Assembly: GCA_013314775.1 (NCBI GenBank)
Contig: JABUFB010000010.1
Coordinates: forward strand, 124,001 to 188,000
DNA length: 64,000 nucleotides
Direction of reading: 5' to 3'
DNA from: Armatimonadota bacterium
GTDB taxonomy: Bacteria; Armatimonadota; Zipacnadia; Zipacnadales; JABUFB01
Numbering within the stretch: position 1 is the stretch's first letter; the number at the start of each line of letters is the position of its first letter. Made by a program: the position numbers and the translations under genes. Under the pieces are notes generated by a model. That model ran no database searches, had not been told where the DNA came from, and saw only the letters and a list, made by a program, of their open reading frames with translations. Positions 33,651 through 41,816 of this stretch are shown here, in pieces.

Positions 33651-35489
33651 TTAGAGATAATAGCGGAAATTTGCGATGACAACCCCCGGCTTGTTTCGGA
33701 AGGCGATCTGCAAGAACAACGCGGTCTGGTTATGCAAGAACTGGACCAGGAAGCCCTGGATCACCACCTCGGGGATCACAATGGTCACGGTGTCGAAGCC
33801 TTCATCCTGCATCGCCTTCTCCACATACTCCAGCAGCGGCTCGGCAACGCTCCGGTAAGGAGACTGCAGCGCCACAAGGCTGATGCCCAGCCCGTAGCGT
33901 TCCCACCCACTGAGCAGACTGGGCCGCGGGCGATCGGACTCCGTCTCAACGTGCACCGCGCGCACGTCGCCATCGGGACTCGACAGGCTCTTGGCGTAAT
34001 GAACCGCTTCCAGCATTCCCCGATGGACGCTTGCAACAAGGACAAGAACCAGGTTCCTGCCGGGCGGAGGCGGCTGGGGCGTGCCCTCCAGGCTGAGACG
34101 CCGTCCGAACCACTCGTAATGCTCGTGGATCCGTAAGAACAGGAGCACGAGTGCTGGGATCACCACTACTACAATCCATGCGCCCATAGACCACTTGCTG
34201 ATGGCGATCACGAGCGTCACGCCCCCCGTAATTACCGCGCCGACGGCATTGATGGCGACCCGCTGCCGCCAGTCCACCTGCTCGTCACGCACCGATATCC
34301 AGTGCCGCACCATCCCGGCCTGCGATAGCGTGAAGCTCAGGAACACGCCCACCGCGTAAAGCGGAATGAGGCGATGGGTCTCGCCCCGGAACGCGGCGAG
34401 TAGGAACCCCGATGCAAGGCCGAGTAGGAGGATGCCGTTAGAGTACACGAGGCGGTCGCCAATGTTGCCCAGGGGACGGGGCAGGTAGCCGTCATTCGCC
34501 TGCACGCTGGCAAGGCGCGGGAATCCGTTGAAACTGGTGTTTGCGGCCAAGATCAGGATAACAGCGGTGAAGAACTGCACCGCGTAGTACGGTACGGTTC
34601 GTCCGAAGGTGCCCCGGGCGATCTGCGAAACCACGGTCTCGTCGTGCACTGGGATCACGTGGTAGAGATTGGCGATCACCGAGGTTCCGATGAAGAGCCC
34701 GCCCAGAAGCAACGCGAGCCACGTCAGGACTTTCGCGGCATTTGCACCGACCGGTTCGCGGAACGCCTGGACGCCATTGCTCACTGCCTCGATGCCCGTC
34801 AAAGCTGCGCACCCGGACGAGAAGGCGCGAAGGATGAGGAAGAGGCTGACCGCACCGACCGCGGCCTCATCCGTGTGCGCCGGGAGGGGCTCAACGGGCC
34901 CCTGCCCGGAAAGCCCGCGCCACAGGCCAGCCATAATCACCACCAGCATGCTCGCCACAAAACCGTAGGTTGGAAGCATGAAGACCCGCGCGGACTCCCG
35001 CACCCCGCGCAGATTCGCGATGGTCACGGCGGCGATGGCGGCAAGCCCCAGGGCGACTCGGTGTTCGTACCACGCGGGGAACGCCGATGTGAGGGCCGCG
35101 ATGCCGGCGGCAACCGAGACGGCGACGGTAAGCACATAATCGACCAATAGCGACGCCCCGGCCACAAGGCTGGGGATGACGCCCAGGTTCTCACGAGCTA
35201 CTGCGTAAGCGCCTCCCCCGGAGGGGTAGGCGTAGACAACCTGCCTGTAGGATGTCGCAACGATCGCGATCAGCACCGCGATGGCAAGCGAGATCGGCAG
35301 CGACAGGTGGAGCGCTCCAGTCCCCGCGTAGACGAGGATGAGCAAGATTTCCTCCGTGGCGTACGCAACCGAGGAGAGCCCGTCCGATGCGAAGACAGCA
35401 AGCGCGGCGAAGTTCCCGAGGCGCTCGTGGGCCTGTTGCACTGTGGCAAGCGGTTGCCCCACGAGCATACGACGGAGTATGCTGGGCAT
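33651..35489 (-). CDS. KimA-like APC-superfamily potassium/amino-acid permease
   Basis: A 612-residue membrane protein from the ATG at 35489 (MPSILRRMLVG); the longer frame upstream overlaps the leader. About 12 membrane helices span residues 25-470. The N-terminal SDGLSSVAYATEEILLILVY and SYRQVVYAYPSGGGAYAVA blocks are those of the KimA/YdaO group of high-affinity potassium importers rather than ordinary amino-acid permeases. Residues from about 490 form a cytoplasmic UspA-like domain (NLVLVLVASVHRGMLEAVHY). In Bacillus, KimA is controlled by c-di-AMP. No c-di-AMP enzyme is in the window. Confidence 0.8.
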   Translation of the reverse strand: MPSILRRMLVGQPLATVQQAHERLGNFAALAVFASDGLSSVAYATEEILLILVYAGTGALHLSLPISLAIAVLIAIVATSYRQVVYAYPSGGGAYAVARENLGVIPSLVAGASLLVDYVLTVAVSVAAGIAALTSAFPAWYEHRVALGLAAIAAVTIANLRGVRESARVFMLPTYGFVASMLVVIMAGLWRGLSGQGPVEPLPAHTDEAAVGAVSLFLILRAFSSGCAALTGIEAVSNGVQAFREPVGANAAKVLTWLALLLGGLFIGTSVIANLYHVIPVHDETVVSQIARGTFGRTVPYYAVQFFTAVILILAANTSFNGFPRLASVQANDGYLPRPLGNIGDRLVYSNGILLLGLASGFLLAAFRGETHRLIPLYAVGVFLSFTLSQAGMVRHWISVRDEQVDWRQRVAINAVGAVITGGVTLVIAISKWSMGAWIVVVVIPALVLLFLRIHEHYEWFGRRLSLEGTPQPPPPGRNLVLVLVASVHRGMLEAVHYAKSLSSPDGDVRAVHVETESDRPRPSLLSGWERYGLGISLVALQSPYRSVAEPLLEYVEKAMQDEGFDTVTIVIPEVVIQGFLVQFLHNQTALFLQIAFRNKPGVVIANFRYYL

Positions 35490-35851
35490 GACCAAATCAT
35501 CTCTCAAAGGATCGCGGAAGACCCACTGGCTCGCACGGCAGTACTCACGCCAAAACGGGGGTGCGGGGCCCCCAGCGCGAGAGGCTAACTGGGCAGCCCA
35601 CCACATAACCCCGTTGGAGGATGGCGGTCTTATCCGGTGAGTCTTGGCTGTGTTCCGCTGTTGGCATTGCGTCCTGCACGGGAATTATAGCCCTACAGGC
35701 GCGTGCTGTCGATGAGGATACGCCGCTTGAGGCACAGCGGTGGCCCGGAATAGCACCCGTCCGACACGGAGGCATTTCCCGGCGGGCGGCGAAGCTTTCT
35801 CCATTCCGGCCAGTGAGCGTGCCAACGCCAATCTGCCAAGGACGGTCCGAC
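35490..35851. other. 362-nt region between divergent genes, with long leader of the permease gene
   Basis: No real coding frame. On the minus strand a strong promoter at 35684-35712 would give a leader of about 190 nt for the permease gene. That leader contains GC-rich potential stems (GGGGGCCCC with GCACCCCC near 35560-35580). I did not find the conserved blocks of the ydaO (c-di-AMP) riboswitch. The plus-strand isomerase gene has its ribosome binding site just before 35852. Confidence 0.55.
35684..35712 (-). promoter_or_regulatory. sigma70-type promoter for the KimA-like permease
   Basis: Minus-strand -35 TCGACA (35707-35712), spacer of exactly 17 nt, and a perfect -10 TATAAT (35684-35689). 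The start of transcription would be near 35677, about 190 nt before the ATG. Confidence 0.72.
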
Positions 35852-36673
35852 ATGGAAGCGCCCAAGATCGGCTGTAATACCCTCTACCCCGACGGAATGC
35901 TGGGCGCCGAGGAAACCTTCACCACCGACTGCCACCTGCGCGCGCTGGACACCATTGCGGATGCCGGGTTCGATGCCGTCGAGTACTCCCATCCCGCGCC
36001 ACTGGATGACGAGGGGCTTGCGCGGGTCGCGAATCATACAGCCGAACTCGGGCTCATTTCGTGGTCCCTGCATGCGTGGATGTCCCTGCCGGGCACGAGG
36101 GACGGAATCCCGGCGGCGCTGGAAGCCTACGCCGACTCGGCAAGGCGCGCGAAAGCCCTGGGGGTGCGGGTAATCGTAGTCCACAGCAGCGGCGGCATTG
36201 CGCCCGAAACCCTTCAAGAGCGGCGCAAGGCCAACACGGAGACGCTGGTGGCGTTCTCGGAGATGGTGGGCCCGGACATCACTATCGCGGTCGAGAACAT
36301 GACCTCCCGCGCAGACTGGGAGTTCCTGGTGCCCCTGGTACGCGAGGTGGCCCTGCCCAATGTGGGACTGAACATCGACACCGGACATGCGAACCTGGGC
36401 GACATGAATGTGGTGGACTGCATCCGACTGGGCGGCGACCTGATCCGCACCACCCACCTGCAGGACAATCACGGCGCCCGAGATGACCACCTTCCGCCGG
36501 GGTTAGGCACCATCGACTGGCTTGCGGCCATAGCGGCTTTCCGCGAGGTCGGCTACAGGGGTGTCTACATGGTGGAGATCACCGACTGCCCCTACCAGCG
36601 CGAGGTCGACCCTCGCGGCGACACATTCAAAGCGGCGCGCAACCTGCGGGGATTCCTGGAGGCGACCGGGTAA
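35852..36673 (+). CDS. Sugar phosphate isomerase/epimerase-like TIM-barrel protein
   Basis: A 273-residue protein of the xylose-isomerase-like (AP_endonuc_2) family, starting at the ATG at 35852 with AAGGACGG upstream. Typical strand ends supply metal ligands: VENMTSR, NIDTGHANLGD, THLQDNHG and YMVEITD. No signal peptide. Members isomerise, epimerise or dehydrate sugars, inositols and related compounds. The specific substrate is not readable. It is divergent from the permease and lies 99 nt upstream of the large heme protein gene on the same strand. Confidence 0.87.
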   Translation: MEAPKIGCNTLYPDGMLGAEETFTTDCHLRALDTIADAGFDAVEYSHPAPLDDEGLARVANHTAELGLISWSLHAWMSLPGTRDGIPAALEAYADSARRAKALGVRVIVVHSSGGIAPETLQERRKANTETLVAFSEMVGPDITIAVENMTSRADWEFLVPLVREVALPNVGLNIDTGHANLGDMNVVDCIRLGGDLIRTTHLQDNHGARDDHLPPGLGTIDWLAAIAAFREVGYRGVYMVEITDCPYQREVDPRGDTFKAARNLRGFLEATG

Positions 36674-36772
36674 CCCAAGACGGGCGTCGGAAGACCGGGC
36701 TCCCACAGGCGCGAAGCCGCAAACGCTGCGAGAACGCGAAATCCAGCTCGACCCCACCCGGGAGGTTGCTGA

Positions 36773-39700
36773 ATGCTCTTCGGGAGAGTCGTTCTCGTCC
36801 TCGCCCTCATGGCTTTCACCGCCTGCGCCAGCGCCGAGACCTGGGCGGTGCTCACCCGCGACGGAGCGGGCAGGGAAGTCCCCCCATATCTGTCGTCACT
36901 CGGAGGCGGCGAACGCGGCACCGGCGCGGTGCGCTCGGATGTCTTCGTCCTGGACGAGGACATTGTCAGCTTCGAAATGTGCGGGGCTGATGGATGGCCG
37001 GGTCAGCGCAAGTTCCGCAACTGGTTCGCGCTCTGCGACGCCGACACCGGGCTTGCGCTGCGGCGCACTCCCCCACCCGGAACCGACCCGATGACGCCCG
37101 TCGTGTGGGATGTCCTGGAGCTTGTGGGAAGGCGGGTCTACTTCCGCGCGGTGGATGGACTGGAAGAAAACGCCTTCGCCTGGATCGGCTGGGCCAACGT
37201 GCGAGTGGGTGACCGGGCAATTATGGGGACACTCACGCCGGGCCAACCGCCGGCGGGCTGGTATGAAGAGAAGAAGCCTGAGAATCTGACCGTCGAGGAG
37301 TGGCTCAACTGCCCGGGCGCCAGCGACGAGTATGCCCTGGAGGAGATACCATCCACCCGCACGTGGGGCATTATGACCACGAACGGGGAGAACCGCGCCT
37401 GCCCGCCGTACCTGTCTTCATTGCGCGGCGGGGAGCAGGGCACGGGTGCGGTGCGGTCGCCAGCCTTCGAGCTCACGACACCCGAGTACACCTTCTTCGT
37501 CATGGGCGCCGACAGTCCGTCTGGCGACCTGGGTCTCAACAGCTTCCAGCTTGTGGAAGCGGCGACCGAGAAGATACTGCGCAGAGCCCAGCCCATCGTG
37601 GGCAACACCATGCGCCCCATCACCTGGGACGTGCGCGAATTCCTTGGCAAGCGGGTGTTTTTCCGGGCGGTGGACAACAACCCCGCCAGCGGTTGGGCCT
37701 GGATCGGCTGCGACCGGATTCCCCTGGGTGATCGCGTCATCACCTTCGACCAACCAGACGCTCTGGACGGCTGGCGTGAGGAAGGCCTGGCCGACGGAGA
37801 GTTCAGAACCGCCAATGTTCGACCACCCACCCCCGCGGAGATGCTCGAGCGTGAGTGGCGGCAACAGGACGCGGCTCTCGGACTGCGCTGGGACCTGTGG
37901 CGACAAAATCCGGCGACCGCGCCCTCGCTCATGCGGCGGGTAGTGAGGGCGATGGAGGCGGGTTTTGACCGCGCGCGCCGGTTGATGGTCGACTTCGCAA
38001 CTGCTGGAATGCCGGCGAATGAACGGGCGCAATTCGAAGAGCGGTTCAGGCTTCTGCGCCGGCGGGTTGAGAGCCTGCGGCAGACGCCCGAGGATGTTGA
38101 CGGCTGGATGGCCTTGCGACGAGATCAGCAGGTAGCCCTGCGCGAACTGGCTTTCGCAAACCCCGCACTGGATTTCGAACGCCTGCTCTTCGTGAAGCGG
38201 TTCACCCAGCAGAGCTATGCGGACATCAATGTGAATCACCACGCCTGGGGATCACGTCCGGGCGGGGACATCGTTGTGCTCCAGGGGTTCCGGCCGGGCG
38301 AGGACTGGCGCGAGACGCCGCTTCTTGCCGGAAGGCTGGGCCCGGGAAACGTACACGGAATCGACCTGGATTTCGATGCCGGGCACATTGTCTTCGCGTA
38401 CACCCGGGCTCAGAGCAACGAGCCGCCGCCAGGCTGGACGGTGCGCCAGAACACCTATGACTTCCACCGCACGCTGGACCTGCTGCACCTGTATGAAATG
38501 CGTGCAGACGGGTCCCAGCTGCGCCGGATCACGGATGGCCAATGGAGCGACCTGAACCCGTGCTATCTGCCGGACGGCGGGATCGCCTTCGAATCCGAAC
38601 GCTGCCAATTCTCCCTCCAGTGCAATGAGTACGACAAGGACGAACCTACCACCAACCTGTACACTATCCAGCGCGACGGGACCGGCCTGAAGCGTCTATC
38701 TGTCACGAAGGACGGTGACTGGTACCCGCGCGTTTTGGCCGACGGCTCCCTCGTCTACTCCCACTGGGAGTACCACGAGCGCGGGCTTATGTTCCCCCAT
38801 CCCCTGTGGCTGATCCGGCCGGACGGCACGGGTCCTGACAACTTCGCGAAGCAACACTTCAACTATCCACTGACGCTGACGGTACCGCGCCAAGTGCCGG
38901 ATTCGGACCTGGTAATGGCAATAGCAACCGGTCATCACACCCTTGCAGCCGGACCCGTGGTGCTGGTGGACCGCCGGAAGGGGATGAACGATCCGGCGTG
39001 CATTACCCGAATCAGCGGGCCGGATATCTGGCCGGAACTGGGTGGCGCCGCACCGCCGCCCGACACGGAGGGTTGGCGAATCCCACCCGGACAGGGCTGG
39101 TACATGGACCCGTACCCGCTGTCCGGTACAACCTACCTTGCGGCCTACTGCGCCGGCTCGATGCAGGACGAGACCGGGTATGCGCTCTATCTCATGGATG
39201 TCTACGGCGGCCGGGAACTGCTCTACCGCGATCCGTCGATCTCTTGCGTCATGCCCATCCCGCTGCGCCCGCGCGAGAGGCCTCCCATCGTGGCGAGTGC
39301 CCTGGCGCCCGAAATGAAGGACGCGCTCTGCGTGCTCACCGACGTGACCGACGGCGTCCCGGAACTCGCGAAGGGCACGGTCCGGTATCTGCGCATCGCC
39401 GAACCCGTGCCGTGGCCATATGACAATGAGATCGGCGGGCAACGCTACGAACCCGACGCCAAAGCAACAGGGGTGAACTGGACGCCGGTGCGGATATTCG
39501 GCACCGTCCCTGTCGAGGCCGACGGATCGGCGTATTTCCGGGTTCCCGCGGATACCGAACTGTATTTCCAGGCGCTGGACGAAAACGGCATGGAATTGCG
39601 CCGTATGCGCAGTTACGTGAGCTTCCAACCCGGCGAGACCCGGGGGTGCGCGGGTTGCCACGAGACGCGGGCAGTGGCCCCTCGCCTGCCTTCAGGGGTG

Positions 39701-40435
39701 CCGCTTGCGGTTCGCCGCGAGCCATCCACGCCTGTCCCGCCGCCGTGGGGGCACAAGCCACTCAACTTCCTGCGAGATGTCCAGCCGGTAATCGACCGCA
39801 ATTGCCTGTCATGCCACAGCGGCCTGAAACCCGCGGGGAACGTGGACCTGTCGCCCGGCCTGACTGCGAACAATAACCGGGCGTACGACACTCTCATCGG
39901 GTTGGGGATGCTCTGCCTGAGCAGCAAGAACGACGACGCACGGATCACTCCCGTGGGCGAGTTCGGGTCTCACAAGAGCCGGCTGGTGAAGATCCTGCGC
40001 ACCACCCATGCCGAGCGCTGCACACTGACGGACGACGACTGGCAGCGCCTGTACATGTGGATCGACGCCAATGGCATCTACCACGACGACTTCATCCGCA
40101 AGCGGCCTGCAGGCGCCGCGGGGTATTCGCTGGTCGAGGATCAGGAGCTTTGGGCGAAAATTGGCGAGATACACGGCAGGCGCTGTTCTTCCTGTCACGC
40201 CGAGACCAACCTCGCCCGGCCCGAATGGGTCGATCTGAAGGATCCGGCAAAGTCGCTGTTCATCGCCGCGCCTTCCGGCCAACCGACCCCATCAGGACGC
40301 AAGTGCGATCCAGCCCCGTACGCCAAAGATGACCCGGATTGCGCTGAAGTCCTGCGCTTGGTTTCCGAAGCCGTCGCCCGGGCCTGGAGCGATCCCCGCC
40401 GCGACCTGCGGGCGATGAGACCCACCAACAGGTGA
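36773..40435 (+). CDS. Large secreted c-type cytochrome related to hydrazine synthase alpha subunit (copy 1)
   Basis: A 1220-residue protein with signal peptide (cleavage near ASAE, residue 21) behind GGGAGG at 7 nt. Two tandem copies of a beta domain follow (about 22-150 and 197-322; compare PPYLSSLGGGERGTGAVRS with PPYLSSLRGGEQGTGAVRS). A helical stretch (about 360-460) leads to a TolB/WD40-like propeller with DGSQLRRITDGQWSDLNPCY. The C-terminal third matches the middle domain of the hydrazine synthase alpha subunit, a fold widespread outside anammox bacteria. It carries three heme sites: CAGCH (959-963), CLSCH (1011-1015) and CSSCH (1138-1142). A hydrazine role is not implied. It is likely a periplasmic redox protein; its substrate is unknown. 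Confidence 0.82.
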   Translation: MLFGRVVLVLALMAFTACASAETWAVLTRDGAGREVPPYLSSLGGGERGTGAVRSDVFVLDEDIVSFEMCGADGWPGQRKFRNWFALCDADTGLALRRTPPPGTDPMTPVVWDVLELVGRRVYFRAVDGLEENAFAWIGWANVRVGDRAIMGTLTPGQPPAGWYEEKKPENLTVEEWLNCPGASDEYALEEIPSTRTWGIMTTNGENRACPPYLSSLRGGEQGTGAVRSPAFELTTPEYTFFVMGADSPSGDLGLNSFQLVEAATEKILRRAQPIVGNTMRPITWDVREFLGKRVFFRAVDNNPASGWAWIGCDRIPLGDRVITFDQPDALDGWREEGLADGEFRTANVRPPTPAEMLEREWRQQDAALGLRWDLWRQNPATAPSLMRRVVRAMEAGFDRARRLMVDFATAGMPANERAQFEERFRLLRRRVESLRQTPEDVDGWMALRRDQQVALRELAFANPALDFERLLFVKRFTQQSYADINVNHHAWGSRPGGDIVVLQGFRPGEDWRETPLLAGRLGPGNVHGIDLDFDAGHIVFAYTRAQSNEPPPGWTVRQNTYDFHRTLDLLHLYEMRADGSQLRRITDGQWSDLNPCYLPDGGIAFESERCQFSLQCNEYDKDEPTTNLYTIQRDGTGLKRLSVTKDGDWYPRVLADGSLVYSHWEYHERGLMFPHPLWLIRPDGTGPDNFAKQHFNYPLTLTVPRQVPDSDLVMAIATGHHTLAAGPVVLVDRRKGMNDPACITRISGPDIWPELGGAAPPPDTEGWRIPPGQGWYMDPYPLSGTTYLAAYCAGSMQDETGYALYLMDVYGGRELLYRDPSISCVMPIPLRPRERPPIVASALAPEMKDALCVLTDVTDGVPELAKGTVRYLRIAEPVPWPYDNEIGGQRYEPDAKATGVNWTPVRIFGTVPVEADGSAYFRVPADTELYFQALDENGMELRRMRSYVSFQPGETRGCAGCHETRAVAPRLPSGVPLAVRREPSTPVPPPWGHKPLNFLRDVQPVIDRNCLSCHSGLKPAGNVDLSPGLTANNNRAYDTLIGLGMLCLSSKNDDARITPVGEFGSHKSRLVKILRTTHAERCTLTDDDWQRLYMWIDANGIYHDDFIRKRPAGAAGYSLVEDQELWAKIGEIHGRRCSSCHAETNLARPEWVDLKDPAKSLFIAAPSGQPTPSGRKCDPAPYAKDDPDCAEVLRLVSEAVARAWSDPRRDLRAMRPTNR

Positions 40436-40448
40436 ATTGGAGAAGAAC

Positions 40449-41525
40449 ATGGCCGCTCTCGTCTGCTTCCTACTGCTGCTTAGTGTCGCTGCGTCCGCCG
40501 CGCCCGCGCGGAAAACCGAGGTGAGTATCGTGGGGGAGGCCTTCCACATCAACGGCCAGCCCACGTACGCCGGGCGGGTCTGGAACGACCGGAAGGTGGA
40601 GGGTCTGCTATTCAACTCCCGTATGGTCCAGGGAATCTTCGACGACATGAACCCGGAGACAGTGGTCCGATGGGTCTATCCGGACACAGGCGAGTGGGAC
40701 CCGGAGCGCAACACCGCCGAGTTCGTCGCTGCCATGCCAACCTGGCGCGCGCATGGCCTGCTGGCCTTCACCATCAACCTGCAGGGGGGCAGCCCCCAGG
40801 GCTACAGCAAAGAGCAGCCCTGGCACAACTCCGCCCTGAACAGCGACGGCTCCCTGCGGGTCGAATACATGACGCGGCAGGAGCGCATTCTCGACCGTGC
40901 CGACGACCTGGGAATGGTGGCGATCCTGGGCATCTTCTACTTCGGCCAGGACCAGCGGCTGCGGGATGAGGCGGCGGTATGCACAGCGGTGGATAATGCG
41001 GTGGACTGGGTCTTCGATCGCGGCTATCGGAACGTCCTCATCGAGGTCAACAACGAGTGCAACGTGAAGGCGTACGACCACGCGATACTCAAGCCCGATA
41101 GAGTGCATGAGCTGATCCGACGCGTCAAAGAGCGGGAGCGGGACGGCCGGCGGCTCCTGGTAAGCACCAGTTACGGCGGCGGCACTGTCCCGAAAGAGAA
41201 CGTGGTGCGCGAAGCCGACTTCCTGCTCATCCACGGCAACGGCGTAAGCGATCCGGATCGAATCGCCCAGATGGTCCGGCAGACCAGACAGGTTCCGGGT
41301 TACCGACCAATGCCGATCCTGTTCAATGAGGATGACCACTTCGACTTCGAAAAGCCCTGGAACAATATGCTGGCGGCGCTGAGCGAATACTGCTCATGGG
41401 GGTATTTCGACCCGGGCGCCAGCAACTACGAAAACGGCTACCAGTGTCCGCCCGTGAACTGGGGGCTGAACACGGACCGCAAGCGGGCGTTCTTTGCGAA
41501 GGTGAAGGAGATCACGGGACAGTAA
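40449..41525 (+). CDS. Secreted GH-A-clan (GH5-like) glycoside hydrolase
   Basis: A 358-residue protein from the ATG at 40449 (GGAG 6 nt before it), only 13 nt after the heme protein gene and probably co-transcribed. A signal peptide (LVCFLLLLSVAASAA) is followed by a single TIM barrel. The strand-4 NVLIEVNNECN gives a likely acid/base Glu203 in an NE context, and PILFNEDDHFDF supplies a likely nucleophile Glu294. This pattern fits clan GH-A. I could not assign a family or substrate. Confidence 0.75.
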   Translation: MAALVCFLLLLSVAASAAPARKTEVSIVGEAFHINGQPTYAGRVWNDRKVEGLLFNSRMVQGIFDDMNPETVVRWVYPDTGEWDPERNTAEFVAAMPTWRAHGLLAFTINLQGGSPQGYSKEQPWHNSALNSDGSLRVEYMTRQERILDRADDLGMVAILGIFYFGQDQRLRDEAAVCTAVDNAVDWVFDRGYRNVLIEVNNECNVKAYDHAILKPDRVHELIRRVKERERDGRRLLVSTSYGGGTVPKENVVREADFLLIHGNGVSDPDRIAQMVRQTRQVPGYRPMPILFNEDDHFDFEKPWNNMLAALSEYCSWGYFDPGASNYENGYQCPPVNWGLNTDRKRAFFAKVKEITGQ

Positions 41526-41816
41526 TCGGGCAAGGCAAGACAGAGGCCGGCAGTCCCTGCTTGTGCCGCCCCCGTTGGGGCTCAAGGGGCAGAGGGCAAA
41601 CCGAATCCACGGGTTTCGTTTCGCTTCGCTTCACTCCACCCGTGGCAATATGCTGCCGCCCGTTTCGCGGGCAGTGAGGCAAAGGGCCCGGCCGAAAACC
41701 CGTGGTGCACCCGGTGCGGGGGGCGCTGCTCCACGAAGCAGTGCACTGGGAAGGAACACACCAGGCAGTGCCTTGTGTGGCACCCGAGGTCCCCGGACGC
41801 TACTCGCACCCCGGGG
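41526..41816. repeat. 291-nt non-coding region with dispersed-repeat hairpins
   Basis: Between convergent genes. It holds a second copy of the 12-mer GCCCCCGTTGGG (41568-41579). It also has an 8-bp perfect stem CCACGGGT (41607-41614) with ACCCGTGG (41638-41645) whose loop is made of TTCG/CTTCG repeats, and a small CCCG-TTTCG-CGGG hairpin near 41669-41681. Another ACCCGTGG occurs near 41699. It resembles a compound intergenic repeat and may also serve as terminator for both neighbours. No gene seen. Confidence 0.55.

Noticed and set aside
35490-35680. c-di-AMP (ydaO-type) riboswitch before the KimA-like gene
   Set aside because: The promoter and leader length fit, but I could not find the conserved sequence blocks of the class by eye. 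It is kept only as an open question.
36773-40435. Anammox hydrazine synthesis
   Set aside because: Only the alpha-subunit-like fold is present. No beta/gamma subunit, hydrazine dehydrogenase or nitrite reductase genes are in the window, and such folds occur widely in non-anammox bacteria.
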